From contig NZ_JACDUS010000002.1 of assembly GCF_013761005.1 (NCBI RefSeq), positions 186,001-250,000 on the forward strand: a DNA stretch of 64,000 nt, in the 5' to 3' direction. How positions within the stretch are numbered: position 1 is the stretch's first letter; each line of letters opens with the position of its first letter. Below, in pieces: positions 9,417-18,019 of this stretch. The DNA is from Desulfosalsimonas propionicica (GTDB lineage: Bacteria > Desulfobacterota > Desulfobacteria > Desulfobacterales > Desulfosalsimonadaceae). Made by a program: the position numbers and the translations under genes. Below the pieces are notes generated by a model that saw nothing but the letters and a program-made list of their open reading frames with translations, did not search any database and was not told where the DNA came from.

Positions 9417-9613
9417 GTATTTTCAGATACCTTTTCCATGTTCGGTAATTGTTGGAGTTCCACCCGCTCAGCAGGTGCCGGATCATAATATCTCTCTGGG
9501 CAAAACGCAATAACGGGCAGCACTGAGTTGTACCGTACCGGGCGCACGCGGCGGGCAAACCCCTTTTGTACAGTTCACGTTTTTATTGTTTAACATACGA
9601 AAATGTTGTAATA

Positions 9614-11191
9614 ATGCCATTTCCGGATGAAAGGGTATTTTTCCAGGCTTTCTGGACTGTCTGGAATAACCTTTGGCCAGGACAGCGGTTTTTCATGTTC
9701 AAATACTTCGGATTGGCATCCCGGTATCCTGTCTTACAGATCCTCGGGGAAATTTATTATTACAGCGTTATTGCGGCTGCATTCATCGTTTTTGCCATTT
9801 TTGCATCCCGAAAGCTGTATTTTCCCCTTGGTTATTCCAAAAAGCGCGTTTTTGTGTTTACCGGAATTTTCATTTCCGGCATCGGTCCGGTGGTTTATGC
9901 GGGCTCCCGGGCCGCCGGGATGCTCAACCGTCCGTTTGAGCACTGGTGTGTGGATCTGCTGGTTGAAAACATCGTTTCCGGCAGTTCTCACACATTTCAT
10001 GGCGGAATGATTCTGGCGGTGATTTTTCTGGTCGTACTATCTTGCCTGTTTCGTTTCAGAATTTCCGAGATACTGGATACGGTTTTTCTTTATCTGCCAC
10101 TGGTGCACGTCCTCGGCCGCACAGGATGCCTGCTTGTGGGATGCTGCTGGGGGGCACGGGTGAATCTGTATTTTTATGGATTCCATCTTGGCCTGCAAAA
10201 TCCCGTGCCGCTGTATGCAATCATGGTGAATCTGGCTGTTTTTTTCTTTTTGCGCCGGGTCTACAACCGGGTTTATTCCGGCCCGGAAATCCGAACCCGT
10301 TTCAGAGGAGTGGTGTTTACCGCCTACCTTTTGCTTTACCCTCCTGCACGCATTGTTCTTGAGGTTTTCCGCACCGAGGCCGGGGTTTTTTTTGGCTTGT
10401 CCCAGGCCCAGGTTGTCATGGGGCTTTTGTTTTTCACAGGGCTTGTTTTGTCCATGGTTATCGCCTGGCCCTGCCGAAAAACCAAATCCCTTTCATCTGC
10501 GGAAACCGCACCGGTAAAAAATGAAGCCAGGGCGGAACTTCTACGCCTTTTTTCCATGGCCGCACTGCTGGTGTCCTTGGTTTTATTGAATTTTTTCATA
10601 TATTATCTTACCCGGCAGCTTAGGATATGGCCCTGGCCGATTCAGCCGGTTTTTTCCCTTTCCGATGCCTACGGCCGCATCTTCTGGTATTCCCCGGTGA
10701 TCCTCATACCCGCTTGCTGCCTGTTCTGGCTTCGCTGGCTTAGGATTCCCATAAATCCCTGGCTGGGTTGGAACCGTTTTTCATACACGTTTTTCATCGG
10801 CCTGGCCGTGAGCATTTATTATTGTTTCGAATTGTTTGTATTAAAGGGATTTTGCTTTCGCGGCCCGGCTTTCTGGCCGCCCGTGCTGGCGATGAGTTTG
10901 ATGAATGCCGCAGGCGAGGAGGTTATATACCGTCTGGCCCTTTATAACCTGATAAAGCGGGCGCCATATCCAATATGGACGGCCAATACCGTCCAGGCCC
11001 TGGCATACGCGTTGATTCATTTCATGATCGCAGGAGCGGTGTTCGGCTTTCTTTCATTTGTCTATGGCCTAGTCCTGGGAATCATTGCTGAACGCAACAA
11101 GAGTATCATTCCCGCTTTTATTTGTCATTTCATCATTGATTTGGGAGTTATTGGAATGCCGCTGCTGCTGTGTTTTCCCACGGGTTCATAA
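9614..11191 (+). CDS. Lgt-like domain fused to a CPBP-family membrane protease domain
   Basis: This is a 525-residue polytopic membrane protein. The first half resembles prolipoprotein diacylglyceryl transferase, with a hydrophobic G-G-M-I-L-A segment and G-R-T-G-C-L-L-V-G-C-C-W-G near residue 170, typical of Lgt-like proteins. The second half, after a linker, carries the CPBP (CaaX protease/bacteriocin-processing) motifs: G-E-E-V-I-Y-R near residue 434, a following H-F-M-I-A-G-A-V-F-G helix and a late C-H-F-I-I-D. The start is uncertain: the frame opens at a TTG (9566), and the ATG at 9614 has no clear ribosome site. It may process or acylate membrane proteins or lipids; the substrate is unknown. 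Confidence 0.7.
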   Translation: MPFPDERVFFQAFWTVWNNLWPGQRFFMFKYFGLASRYPVLQILGEIYYYSVIAAAFIVFAIFASRKLYFPLGYSKKRVFVFTGIFISGIGPVVYAGSRAAGMLNRPFEHWCVDLLVENIVSGSSHTFHGGMILAVIFLVVLSCLFRFRISEILDTVFLYLPLVHVLGRTGCLLVGCCWGARVNLYFYGFHLGLQNPVPLYAIMVNLAVFFFLRRVYNRVYSGPEIRTRFRGVVFTAYLLLYPPARIVLEVFRTEAGVFFGLSQAQVVMGLLFFTGLVLSMVIAWPCRKTKSLSSAETAPVKNEARAELLRLFSMAALLVSLVLLNFFIYYLTRQLRIWPWPIQPVFSLSDAYGRIFWYSPVILIPACCLFWLRWLRIPINPWLGWNRFSYTFFIGLAVSIYYCFELFVLKGFCFRGPAFWPPVLAMSLMNAAGEEVIYRLALYNLIKRAPYPIWTANTVQALAYALIHFMIAGAVFGFLSFVYGLVLGIIAERNKSIIPAFICHFIIDLGVIGMPLLLCFPTGS

Positions 11192-11344
11192 CACGCTTGA
11201 TTTGGCCGCGTCTCCGGTGTGTTTCAACGATCCGGCCGGTCAGCGCGTCATCCCGGGGGCAATTTGAAAAAAATACCTGAAAACATGAATTGATTATGAT
11301 ATTTTATCCCAAATTGAAAAACCGGAGGGTTTCAGGGGGAGGCT

Positions 11345-12793
11345 ATGAAAATAAAGGAGATCGTTCAGACCACGCCGAATTTTCAGGTTTTGTCCGAAGA
11401 TGAAATGGAGCGCATCTATTTTGATGCACTCGGGGTCATCGAAAGCCAGGGAGCCCGGGTAAGAAGCCCTCAGGCCCGCCGATTGCTGGAAAGCAGCGAA
11501 GCTGTGGTTACAGATACAGATCTCGTGCGCATTCCCGCGGTTCTGGTTGAAAGGGCACTGCTCGGGCACCCCTCAAAAATTGCCCTTGCCGGCAGAGCTC
11601 CGACCAGGGAGGTGCGGCTGCAGAAAGATGAGCTGGCGTTTGGCGCAGGGCCGATTTATCCGCTGAGACCGGATAACGGAGCGCCGGCTGAGGGCCAGGA
11701 CCTTTATGAAAAGATTTACAACACAGCCCGTCTGGTTGATTTTCTGCCCAATTTTGATTTTATCGCCGGTCCCCTGAAGATTTTTTCCGCAAACCGAACC
11801 TCATGGGATCTCTCCCTTGTGGCAGCCATGCTCGAAGGGTCCTGCAAACCCATGCTTTTGGGCAGTGCCGATGTCAGGCAACTTCATGGATTGTGGCAGA
11901 TGGGGACCCTGCTTTGCGGAGGGGAAAAGGAATTTCGGTTACACCCATTTTTTGCGCACTACGTTGAAATTGACTCTCCCTTGGTATTATCGGCCGATGC
12001 GGCCGACAAGCTGCTGTTCTGTGCTGAAAAACGGATTCCCTGCGTGTGTGCATCCCGGGCGATTTCCGGAATCACTGCGCCTTCGACCATTGCCGGGATG
12101 CTGGTTCAAAGCCTGGCGGAAACCATGCTGGTCTCTGTGCTTTCATATCTTCAGAAGCCCGGCATGCCTTTGATCAGAGGCGGCTTGACAGGCGCGGGTT
12201 CACAAAATTCCAACCGATGCTGCTATGGTGCTCCGGAACTTGCCCTGAGCGTGGCGGCCAACACGGATATTTCCAAGTGGCTGGGGCTGGGCATGTTGTC
12301 GCCCGCGGGTATTACCGATGCCAGCGATCTGGGCCAGGAGGCCGGGGTGGATTGTAGCGCCGGTCTTTTTTACGCCTTTCTGTCCGGGGCGGATATGATT
12401 TACGGCTCTGGAATGATCAGCCGTGCTGAGCAGTTCTGCATGGACAGCTTGGTCATATGCAATGAAATCATCTCCATGATCAAGCAGATCGGAAAAGGCA
12501 TCTGTACGAATGAAGAATACCTGGCCATGGATCTGATCGAATCTGTCGGGCCGGGAGGGGAATATCTCACCCAGGATCACACCCATGAGCACTGGCAGCA
12601 ATGGTTCCGGCCCCGCCTGATCAATCGGACCATCTATGACGGCTGGCTGGCGGCCGGTGCCACGACCATGAAGCAGCGGGCCGTTGAACAACGCCGCAAA
12701 ATCCTGGACGAGCACACCCCCGCCCACATGGATCCAAAGCTGCTGACCGAACTGCGGTCCCTGGCAGCAAGTTCGCAAAAGGAGGACCACTGA
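11345..12793 (+). CDS. MttB-family methyltransferase, non-pyrrolysine type (first of pair)
   Basis: This 482-residue protein belongs to the trimethylamine methyltransferase (MttB/MtgB) superfamily, which moves a methyl group from a quaternary or tertiary amine to a cobalamin protein. A strong GGGGGAGG ribosome site precedes the ATG. Family segments include a G-A-G-P-I-Y-P stretch near residue 100 and the C-terminal G-P-G-G-E-Y-L. There is no in-frame TAG; at the pyrrolysine position (before T-D-A, near residue 325) it has isoleucine. Its stop overlaps the start of the next MttB-family gene by one base, so the two are co-translated. No corrinoid protein or RamA-like activator lies nearby. The substrate is unknown. 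Confidence 0.82.
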   Translation: MKIKEIVQTTPNFQVLSEDEMERIYFDALGVIESQGARVRSPQARRLLESSEAVVTDTDLVRIPAVLVERALLGHPSKIALAGRAPTREVRLQKDELAFGAGPIYPLRPDNGAPAEGQDLYEKIYNTARLVDFLPNFDFIAGPLKIFSANRTSWDLSLVAAMLEGSCKPMLLGSADVRQLHGLWQMGTLLCGGEKEFRLHPFFAHYVEIDSPLVLSADAADKLLFCAEKRIPCVCASRAISGITAPSTIAGMLVQSLAETMLVSVLSYLQKPGMPLIRGGLTGAGSQNSNRCCYGAPELALSVAANTDISKWLGLGMLSPAGITDASDLGQEAGVDCSAGLFYAFLSGADMIYGSGMISRAEQFCMDSLVICNEIISMIKQIGKGICTNEEYLAMDLIESVGPGGEYLTQDHTHEHWQQWFRPRLINRTIYDGWLAAGATTMKQRAVEQRRKILDEHTPAHMDPKLLTELRSLAASSQKEDH

Positions 12794-14277
12794 TGGGAAC
12801 CCGAACCAACCTGACGGAAAACCAGTATATCCGGTTCTCGTTTTTGTCTGACGGTCAAAAACGGCTGATATTCAACCAGGTACTCAAAATTCTGCAGCAT
12901 ACCGGCGCCAGGGTTAAGCATGAACAGGCCTGCCGGATACTTGCGGAAAACGGCTGCCGGGTGACGCAGGACCGGGTTTATATGCCGCCGCACATTGTAA
13001 AAAAAGCCCTTGATTCCGTGCCGCCGGTGAGCACGATTTTCAACTGGCAGGGCCATGCCGCACTGCGGGTGGAGCACGGTCATACCTATTTCGGCCCCGG
13101 TCCCACCTGTCCCAACTTTATCGATCCCCTTACTTTTGAACGAAGGCGTTACACATGCAATGATGCAGCCATGGTGGCACGGGTGTGCGAGGCGCTTTCC
13201 GGCATTGGCTTTGTGATGTCACTGGGCCTGGTCAGTGACGCGCCCCGGGGTATGGAAGGGCTTTTCGAGTTTTCCGAAATGATTCAGAATTCCACAAAGC
13301 CGCCCATTGCCTGGTGCATGTCCAAAGAGCACTGCCGGGATATTCATCAGATTGCCATGGCCATGGCCGGCGGCCCGGAAACATTCCGGCAGAAGCCCAA
13401 TTATCTGTTTTATAATGAGCCCATTTCCCCCCTTCTTTCTGATTTCAGCGCCATTGACAAGGTGATGTATTGCGCCAGAAACAATATCCCCCAGATTTTT
13501 GCCCCTGCAAGCACCGGCGGGGGGACCGTTCCGGCCACGCATGCCGCCCATATTTCAATGACCCTGGCTGAATCGATTATCGGCGTGGTGATTTCCCAGA
13601 TTGTCAATCCGGGGGCTTGTATTATCATCGGCGGCACCCAGTCCATACTCGATATGCGTGAGGCCGTGTTTGCATATGGCGCCCCGGAGCTTTCCAGCCT
13701 GGAAGCCGGACTCACCGAAATGGGGGAATACCTGGGGCTTCCGGTTTTTTCCGCAGGCGGATGCAGCGATTCCAAGGCAATGGATGCCCAGGCGGCAATC
13801 GAAGCCTCTTTGTCGCTTCATTCGGCCATGCTCAGCGGGCCCAGCCTCGTGCATGACGTGGGATTTATGGAATCGGGCATGTGTGGCTCCCTTTTTCAGC
13901 TGGTTCTGGCTGACGAAATCATTGCAAAAAGTCAATACATCGCCAAAGGTGTGTTGGTAGATGAAAAGACCCTGGCCAGGGAGGAGATAGCGGCCGCGGG
14001 TCCAGGAGGCGATTACCGCAATGTCAAACAGACCGCAGAGAAACTGGCGGCGTACGGATTTGTCAGGCCCTTTGCGTCATCAGACAAGCCGGAAGCCGCT
14101 TTTTCATGTCCTGTATCAAAATCCATGTCCGAGCACATCGTCCACCGCACCCAGCAGCTTGTCAGACAGACCCGGAGCCCGGCAGACACTATCCCCGATT
14201 CGGTGCGCGTACAGATCCAACAGATCCTGGATACGGCCAGGGCCCGCACCGGGGGGCTCTCTGAAACCGGGAGGTGA
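12793..14277 (+). CDS. MttB-family methyltransferase, non-pyrrolysine type (second of pair)
   Basis: This 494-residue member of the MttB/MtgB superfamily is paralogous to the gene it overlaps. It has the G-P-G-P-T-C-P-N stretch near residue 101, and the G-G-C-S-D-S-K-A-M-D-A-Q segment aligns with the pyrrolysine site of true MttB, here occupied by cysteine (near residue 322). The final G-P-G-G-D-Y is also conserved. Pyrrolysine-free relatives such as MtgB demethylate glycine betaine and similar compounds. Two different paralogues side by side suggest a heteromer or two substrates. The operon ends at a large inverted repeat. Confidence 0.85.
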   Translation: MGTRTNLTENQYIRFSFLSDGQKRLIFNQVLKILQHTGARVKHEQACRILAENGCRVTQDRVYMPPHIVKKALDSVPPVSTIFNWQGHAALRVEHGHTYFGPGPTCPNFIDPLTFERRRYTCNDAAMVARVCEALSGIGFVMSLGLVSDAPRGMEGLFEFSEMIQNSTKPPIAWCMSKEHCRDIHQIAMAMAGGPETFRQKPNYLFYNEPISPLLSDFSAIDKVMYCARNNIPQIFAPASTGGGTVPATHAAHISMTLAESIIGVVISQIVNPGACIIIGGTQSILDMREAVFAYGAPELSSLEAGLTEMGEYLGLPVFSAGGCSDSKAMDAQAAIEASLSLHSAMLSGPSLVHDVGFMESGMCGSLFQLVLADEIIAKSQYIAKGVLVDEKTLAREEIAAAGPGGDYRNVKQTAEKLAAYGFVRPFASSDKPEAAFSCPVSKSMSEHIVHRTQQLVRQTRSPADTIPDSVRVQIQQILDTARARTGGLSETGR

Positions 14278-14300
14278 GGAGACCGGTTTTTTGCAAATCA

Positions 14301-14510
14301 AGGAAGTTCCAAGGGAGCCCAAGGTCGGGGTTCGGTTTTTGAAGTGACATTGAGCGTTTACGGAAAAATTCAGCAAATGCCGGAGCAAAGAAATTTCAAG
14401 CTGTTTGAGGCCGACAGGCCGAGTTCTTGAAATTTCAGCGAAGGCATTTGCTGAATCCGTAAACGCTCAGGAGCGAAAAAACTGAATCCGACCTTGGGCT
14501 CCCTTCCTGA
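14301..14510. repeat. Large nested inverted repeat (about 210 bases)
   Basis: Four pairs of arms nest around one loop. 14312-14328 pairs perfectly with 14488-14504 (17 bases), 14351-14364 with 14456-14469 (14), 14369-14381 with 14443-14455 (13), and 14390-14400 with 14426-14436 (11). The loop at 14401-14425 holds a small GGCC..GGCC dyad. Read as RNA this is one long, slightly bulged hairpin on either strand. It lies between convergent genes and may terminate both transcripts; the size and regular nesting suggest a mobile repeat or a structured RNA. It does not resemble the other palindromes in this window. Confidence 0.85.
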
Positions 14511-14525
14511 CAAAGATCAAGATAT

Positions 14526-14550
14526 GTAAAAAATTTTTTACGCAGCCATC
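14526..14550. repeat. Solo terminal motif of the family 1 repeat
   Basis: GTAAAAAATTTTTTAC (14526-14541) is a perfect 16-base palindrome that runs into CGCAGCCATC. The segment TTTTTTACGCAGCCATC matches the end motif of the family 1 palindromes. The final TCA pattern supplies the TGA stop of the minus-strand gene at 14549. Confidence 0.55.
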
Positions 14551-15487
14551 AAAATTCCTTCATGGCAAATTCCACCCGCTGCTTCGCACGAGGGGAAAAA
14601 TCCGGATCCAGCGCCTCGATTTTTTTCAGGCGGGGCAGCAGGCCCGCACCGTTGGCCACCTGGATGGAAAGCCCGGGCCGGGCGTTTAGCTCCAAGAGCA
14701 TGGGTCCGGCGTTTTTGTCCACCACCAGATCGGCACCGATATAGCCCAGCCGTGTGATTTCATAGCTGCGGGCGGCCAGTTCCAAAAGATTTTTCCAGTC
14801 CGGAATGGCAATGGTGTTTAAATCAATGCCCGTATCCGGATGCCGGATGATGCGCTTTGAGTATTGAACCGCGTGCAGGCACCGGCCTGTGGCAATATCG
14901 AGGCCCACGCCCACAGCCCCCTTGTGCAGATTGGCCTTGCCGTCGGATGCCCGGGTGGAAAGCCGCAGCATTGCCATGACCGGATATCCTCTGAAAATGA
15001 TGACCCGGATGTCGGGCACCCCCTCGTAAGACAGTTTTTCAAACATTTCAGAAGGTTGGATCAAATCCTCGATAATGGCCACATCCGGGGTGCCGGCCAG
15101 GGAGTAAAGTCCGGCCAGGATGTTGGACAGATGTCTTTTCACCACGTGGATGTCGATACTGCGGCCCGAGGATTTAACAAACAGGTCGCTGCTGCGCTCT
15201 TTGATCACCAGAATGCCCTTGCCGCCTGAACCCTTTGACGGCTTGACAGCAAAGCCGTTAAGATCTTCGACCATGCCCGCAAAGGTTTCAATCTCATATT
15301 GATGCCGGATTACCCCCCGCAGCCGCGGGGTTGCCAGGTGAAATTTTTCGGCCTGCAGCTTGGTCTTGAGCTTGTCATCCACAAGCGGGTATCGCCCCCG
15401 GGAATTATACCGGCTGATATAGGCCACATTTCTGCGGTTCATGCCAAGAAAGCCAAGCCTGCGCAAAGGTAGCGGAAAGATCCACAT
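14549..15487 (-). CDS. ATP-grasp alpha-L-glutamate ligase-like protein
   Basis: This 312-residue cytoplasmic enzyme has an ATP-grasp fold related to RimK and sugar-nucleotide or peptide ligases. Visible ATP-grasp features are the lysine/glycine nucleotide loop (K-P-S-K-G-S-G-G-K-G-I-L-V) near residues 82-94 and the C-terminal metal-binding L-L-E-L-N-A-R-P-G-L near residue 270. It starts one base after the stop of the transglutaminase-like gene, and this pair with the upstream aspartic protease recurs in many proteobacteria. It would join an amino acid (glutamate is the usual guess) to an unknown acceptor. The stop codon comes from repeat sequence. Confidence 0.8.
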   Translation of the reverse strand: MWIFPLPLRRLGFLGMNRRNVAYISRYNSRGRYPLVDDKLKTKLQAEKFHLATPRLRGVIRHQYEIETFAGMVEDLNGFAVKPSKGSGGKGILVIKERSSDLFVKSSGRSIDIHVVKRHLSNILAGLYSLAGTPDVAIIEDLIQPSEMFEKLSYEGVPDIRVIIFRGYPVMAMLRLSTRASDGKANLHKGAVGVGLDIATGRCLHAVQYSKRIIRHPDTGIDLNTIAIPDWKNLLELAARSYEITRLGYIGADLVVDKNAGPMLLELNARPGLSIQVANGAGLLPRLKKIEALDPDFSPRAKQRVEFAMKEF

Positions 15488-15488
15488 T

Positions 15489-17003
15489 TCAGCCGTTGTT
15501 CCTCATCACCCCGAAGCGTTTGAGCTCGGTGAGCTTGTAGCCGGTGTACTGCCCCATGGTCAGGATGCCGGCCAGCAGAATCAGATGGATTTCCGGAAAA
15601 TTAAAGGTCAGGTGCCGGACAATGGGCATGCGCATGCACAAATAGGCCAGCACGGCCACGCTGAGGCTGCCAAGGCCCTGGATCAAAACTTCCCGGCTTC
15701 CCTCCTCTTCCCAGAGGATGCTCATTCGCTCGATGGTCCAGGCAATGATGATCATGGGAAAAAAGGTAATGGTGAGTCCGAGATTCACGCCCAGTTCATA
15801 GCCAATCACGCTGATCATGGAGGTCAGAAAAATCACCAGCACGATCAAAGTTGAAATCCGGGCCACCATCAGCAGGTTGAGCCTGGACAGATACCCCCGC
15901 AGCAACAGGCCCAGGGCCACGATAATGACAAAGGCGGCAATGCCCTGCACCAGTTGCGTTTGTAGAAAGGAAAGGGCGATTAACACCGGCATAAATGTCC
16001 CGGAAGTGCGAATGCCGATGACAATGCGCATGAACGTGATGATCAGGGCACCCACCGGCAGCAGCAAAAGAAGTTTGAAAACGCTTTGTTCCTCGATGGG
16101 AAGGGAATAGAGGCTCAGCCGGGAAAGACCGCCCTCGTGAAATTGCAAACGGGCCAGGTCCATTGCCGGAAGCGTTTGGCGGATCATGGAGAAATGGATT
16201 TCAGAGTTGCTGCCGCCGTTGACATCCAGCAGGGATTTTCCGGATCTGTGCCACAAAAGCAGATTTTCGGGCAGTCCGTGAGTTCCGGTGCGCGGATCCA
16301 CCGGCACCCAGCGGTCCTGGTCAAACACTTCCAAAATGGGTTTTAAAGACTGGTACCTGCGGGCATCCTGAAGTTCCAGCCCCATGGAAACACGTGCGGC
16401 AATGCCTGCGTGATTGAGCAGACGCATCAAAAGTTCGGGCAGGGGGTACTGACTTAGCAGCAGGGAGGCATTCTGATCCGGCTCTGAAGCAGTGAGCTGT
16501 TTGATCAGCTCCCTTGCAAAACTGATAGGGGTGCTTGATTTTTCCCAGGCCTGTTCTTCGAGCTGGTGTGCGGCTGTTGCCTGCAAGGGATCCCAGTACA
16601 CGGTTTCAGGGTTCGGCGGCTGCTTTACCTCGGATTTTTTGGCGGCATCCGTCTCAGGGATCATCTGGACTTTGTAATACAGGGTTTGATCACCGCGGGC
16701 ACTGCGCCGGGTCCATTCCGCCCGGCGTCCGGCCGGAGTGTCCACAATGGAAAATCCATAACCCGTTGATGCGGCCTGTTCGGAGACCTGGGCAAATCCC
16801 GGCGGGCTGCCGGGCAGATCCAGGTTTACTTTTACCGGTTCGCCCTCTGCCACAAAGTCGATTCTGGCCTCGATGTGCCAGACCGGCCGGGTCCGGCCCG
16901 GTACCAGGGGAATATCCAGGTTTACATGTCTGAGCCAGGCAAGCCCCAGACCTGTTAGGACCAGAATCAGGACAACAATGTAAAAAGCGGATTTGGACTT
17001 CAT
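15489..17003 (-). CDS. Inactive transglutaminase-like protein with a polytopic membrane domain
   Basis: This 504-residue membrane protein has one N-terminal membrane segment (about 6-24), then a periplasmic region of about 300 residues with a transglutaminase-like fold. Around seven membrane helices follow (about 310-500). The family is called inactive because the catalytic Cys-His-Asp triad is not conserved; I see no clear triad here. It sits in a coupled trio: its ATG overlaps the end of the protease gene by 4 bases, and its stop lies next to the ATP-grasp start. It probably presents or senses a periplasmic peptide or polymer for the two enzymes. Confidence 0.8.
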   Translation of the reverse strand: MKSKSAFYIVVLILVLTGLGLAWLRHVNLDIPLVPGRTRPVWHIEARIDFVAEGEPVKVNLDLPGSPPGFAQVSEQAASTGYGFSIVDTPAGRRAEWTRRSARGDQTLYYKVQMIPETDAAKKSEVKQPPNPETVYWDPLQATAAHQLEEQAWEKSSTPISFARELIKQLTASEPDQNASLLLSQYPLPELLMRLLNHAGIAARVSMGLELQDARRYQSLKPILEVFDQDRWVPVDPRTGTHGLPENLLLWHRSGKSLLDVNGGSNSEIHFSMIRQTLPAMDLARLQFHEGGLSRLSLYSLPIEEQSVFKLLLLLPVGALIITFMRIVIGIRTSGTFMPVLIALSFLQTQLVQGIAAFVIIVALGLLLRGYLSRLNLLMVARISTLIVLVIFLTSMISVIGYELGVNLGLTITFFPMIIIAWTIERMSILWEEEGSREVLIQGLGSLSVAVLAYLCMRMPIVRHLTFNFPEIHLILLAGILTMGQYTGYKLTELKRFGVMRNNG

Positions 17004-17815
17004 TTATCTGTTTTTTCGCTTGGTTTTTCTCCTGCAAGGGGGGCGATGAATTCCTTGGCAACGTCGACGACCATGAGATCGCGCAAAATATTTCGGCCGA
17101 TCAATACCTGATAATTCAGGTGGGAACGGTTTTCAAGGGTAAATTCCTCGATTCTTTTGGTCCCGCCGATTTGAAACTGAAGCTCAATGACTGGACGCCT
17201 GGTGGTTTCTTCCGTGGATGCCTGAATAATGCGAACGTGCCGCACAACCGGCTTTTCCACCTCGTAGAAGGTTTCCTGCCCCGGATCCTGAATCTGGAAT
17301 TTGACCCAGCGATTGCCGTCTCTTTCAAATGTTTCAATATTGCGGGCATCCAAAGACGAAGTGGTTGCGCCCGTATCAATGCGGGCGTGGAAAATCTCGC
17401 CGGGAGGGGTGAGCCGGACTTTTTCAATCCTGCCGATCAACATTTTGTCTGTGCCGGATTTCTCCAGTACGGGCCTGGATACAGGTTGGGGTTTTTCAGC
17501 GCTTTCAAGATCTGCGAGCTTTTTCTTTGTTTCATCGTGCACCCGGCGCAGCTGCTGTTCAAGCCCCTGCAGCAAATCATCGTGCTGTTTCATGGATTGT
17601 ACAAGAAATTGTTTCTGATTCCTGCACTGATCCAGGAGCATGTCGGTTTTTTCAGCCTCCAGGTCCATGCGCTGTTCCAGAAGCGCAAGCCTGTCGCTGA
17701 CCGCAGACAGATCCTGCCGTTTGATGATAAAACTGTCGGAACCGCACCCGGCTGCAAAACAGATCAGCAAAAAACCGGTGAGCAGAAAACCAAAAATGCG
17801 TGCTGCCCGTTTCAT
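17000..17815 (-). CDS. Lipoprotein with coiled coil and retropepsin-like aspartic protease domain
   Basis: This 271-residue protein has a lipoprotein signal (lipobox F-A-A-G-C, about residues 20-24). A coiled-coil stretch of about 70 residues follows, then a C-terminal domain of the RimB/DUF785 retropepsin-like class, often labelled ATP-dependent zinc protease. The catalytic motif is visible as D-T-G-A-T-T-S-S, and the second family motif is L-I-G-R-N-I-L near the end. I chose the ATG at 17815 because GGAAGTGTA sits just before it and it begins a normal signal peptide; an earlier in-frame start would add 14 residues. It is the first gene of the trio with the transglutaminase-like and ATP-grasp genes. 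Confidence 0.82.
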   Translation of the reverse strand: MKRAARIFGFLLTGFLLICFAAGCGSDSFIIKRQDLSAVSDRLALLEQRMDLEAEKTDMLLDQCRNQKQFLVQSMKQHDDLLQGLEQQLRRVHDETKKKLADLESAEKPQPVSRPVLEKSGTDKMLIGRIEKVRLTPPGEIFHARIDTGATTSSLDARNIETFERDGNRWVKFQIQDPGQETFYEVEKPVVRHVRIIQASTEETTRRPVIELQFQIGGTKRIEEFTLENRSHLNYQVLIGRNILRDLMVVDVAKEFIAPLAGEKPSEKTDK

Positions 17816-17849
17816 TACACTTCCTTTCATGTTCCCGCAAGCAATGATT

Positions 17850-17970
17850 GATTGCACCGTAAAGTCCAGAAACTTCTGTAAACGACAACAAATAAAAAAA
17901 TAATTTGTTGATTTTACTTAACACTTAATCACTTCAAACTTAATGCTGCCTGTAAAAAAGACTTTTTACA
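17850..17970. repeat. Intergenic repeat, family 2, copy 1
   Basis: About 120 bases, AT-rich in the middle. It starts GATTGCACCGTAAAGTCC and ends TGTAAAAAAGACTTTTTACA, itself a short hairpin. The reverse complement matches 56196-56318 along its length, and the right half matches 54893-54944. The GATTGCACCGTAAAGTCC end resembles the family 1 terminal motif. It lies between the divergent lipoprotein and sigma-54 activator genes and so may include their promoters. Confidence 0.8.
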
Positions 17971-18019
17971 AGCTTATCAATAATTGAAAAAAAAACAACT
18001 GTGTGATCTATATAGAATT

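Noticed and set aside
11345-14277. Possible pyrrolysine (in-frame TAG) in the MttB-family genes
   Set aside because: No in-frame TAG occurs; both genes are read through with ordinary codons.
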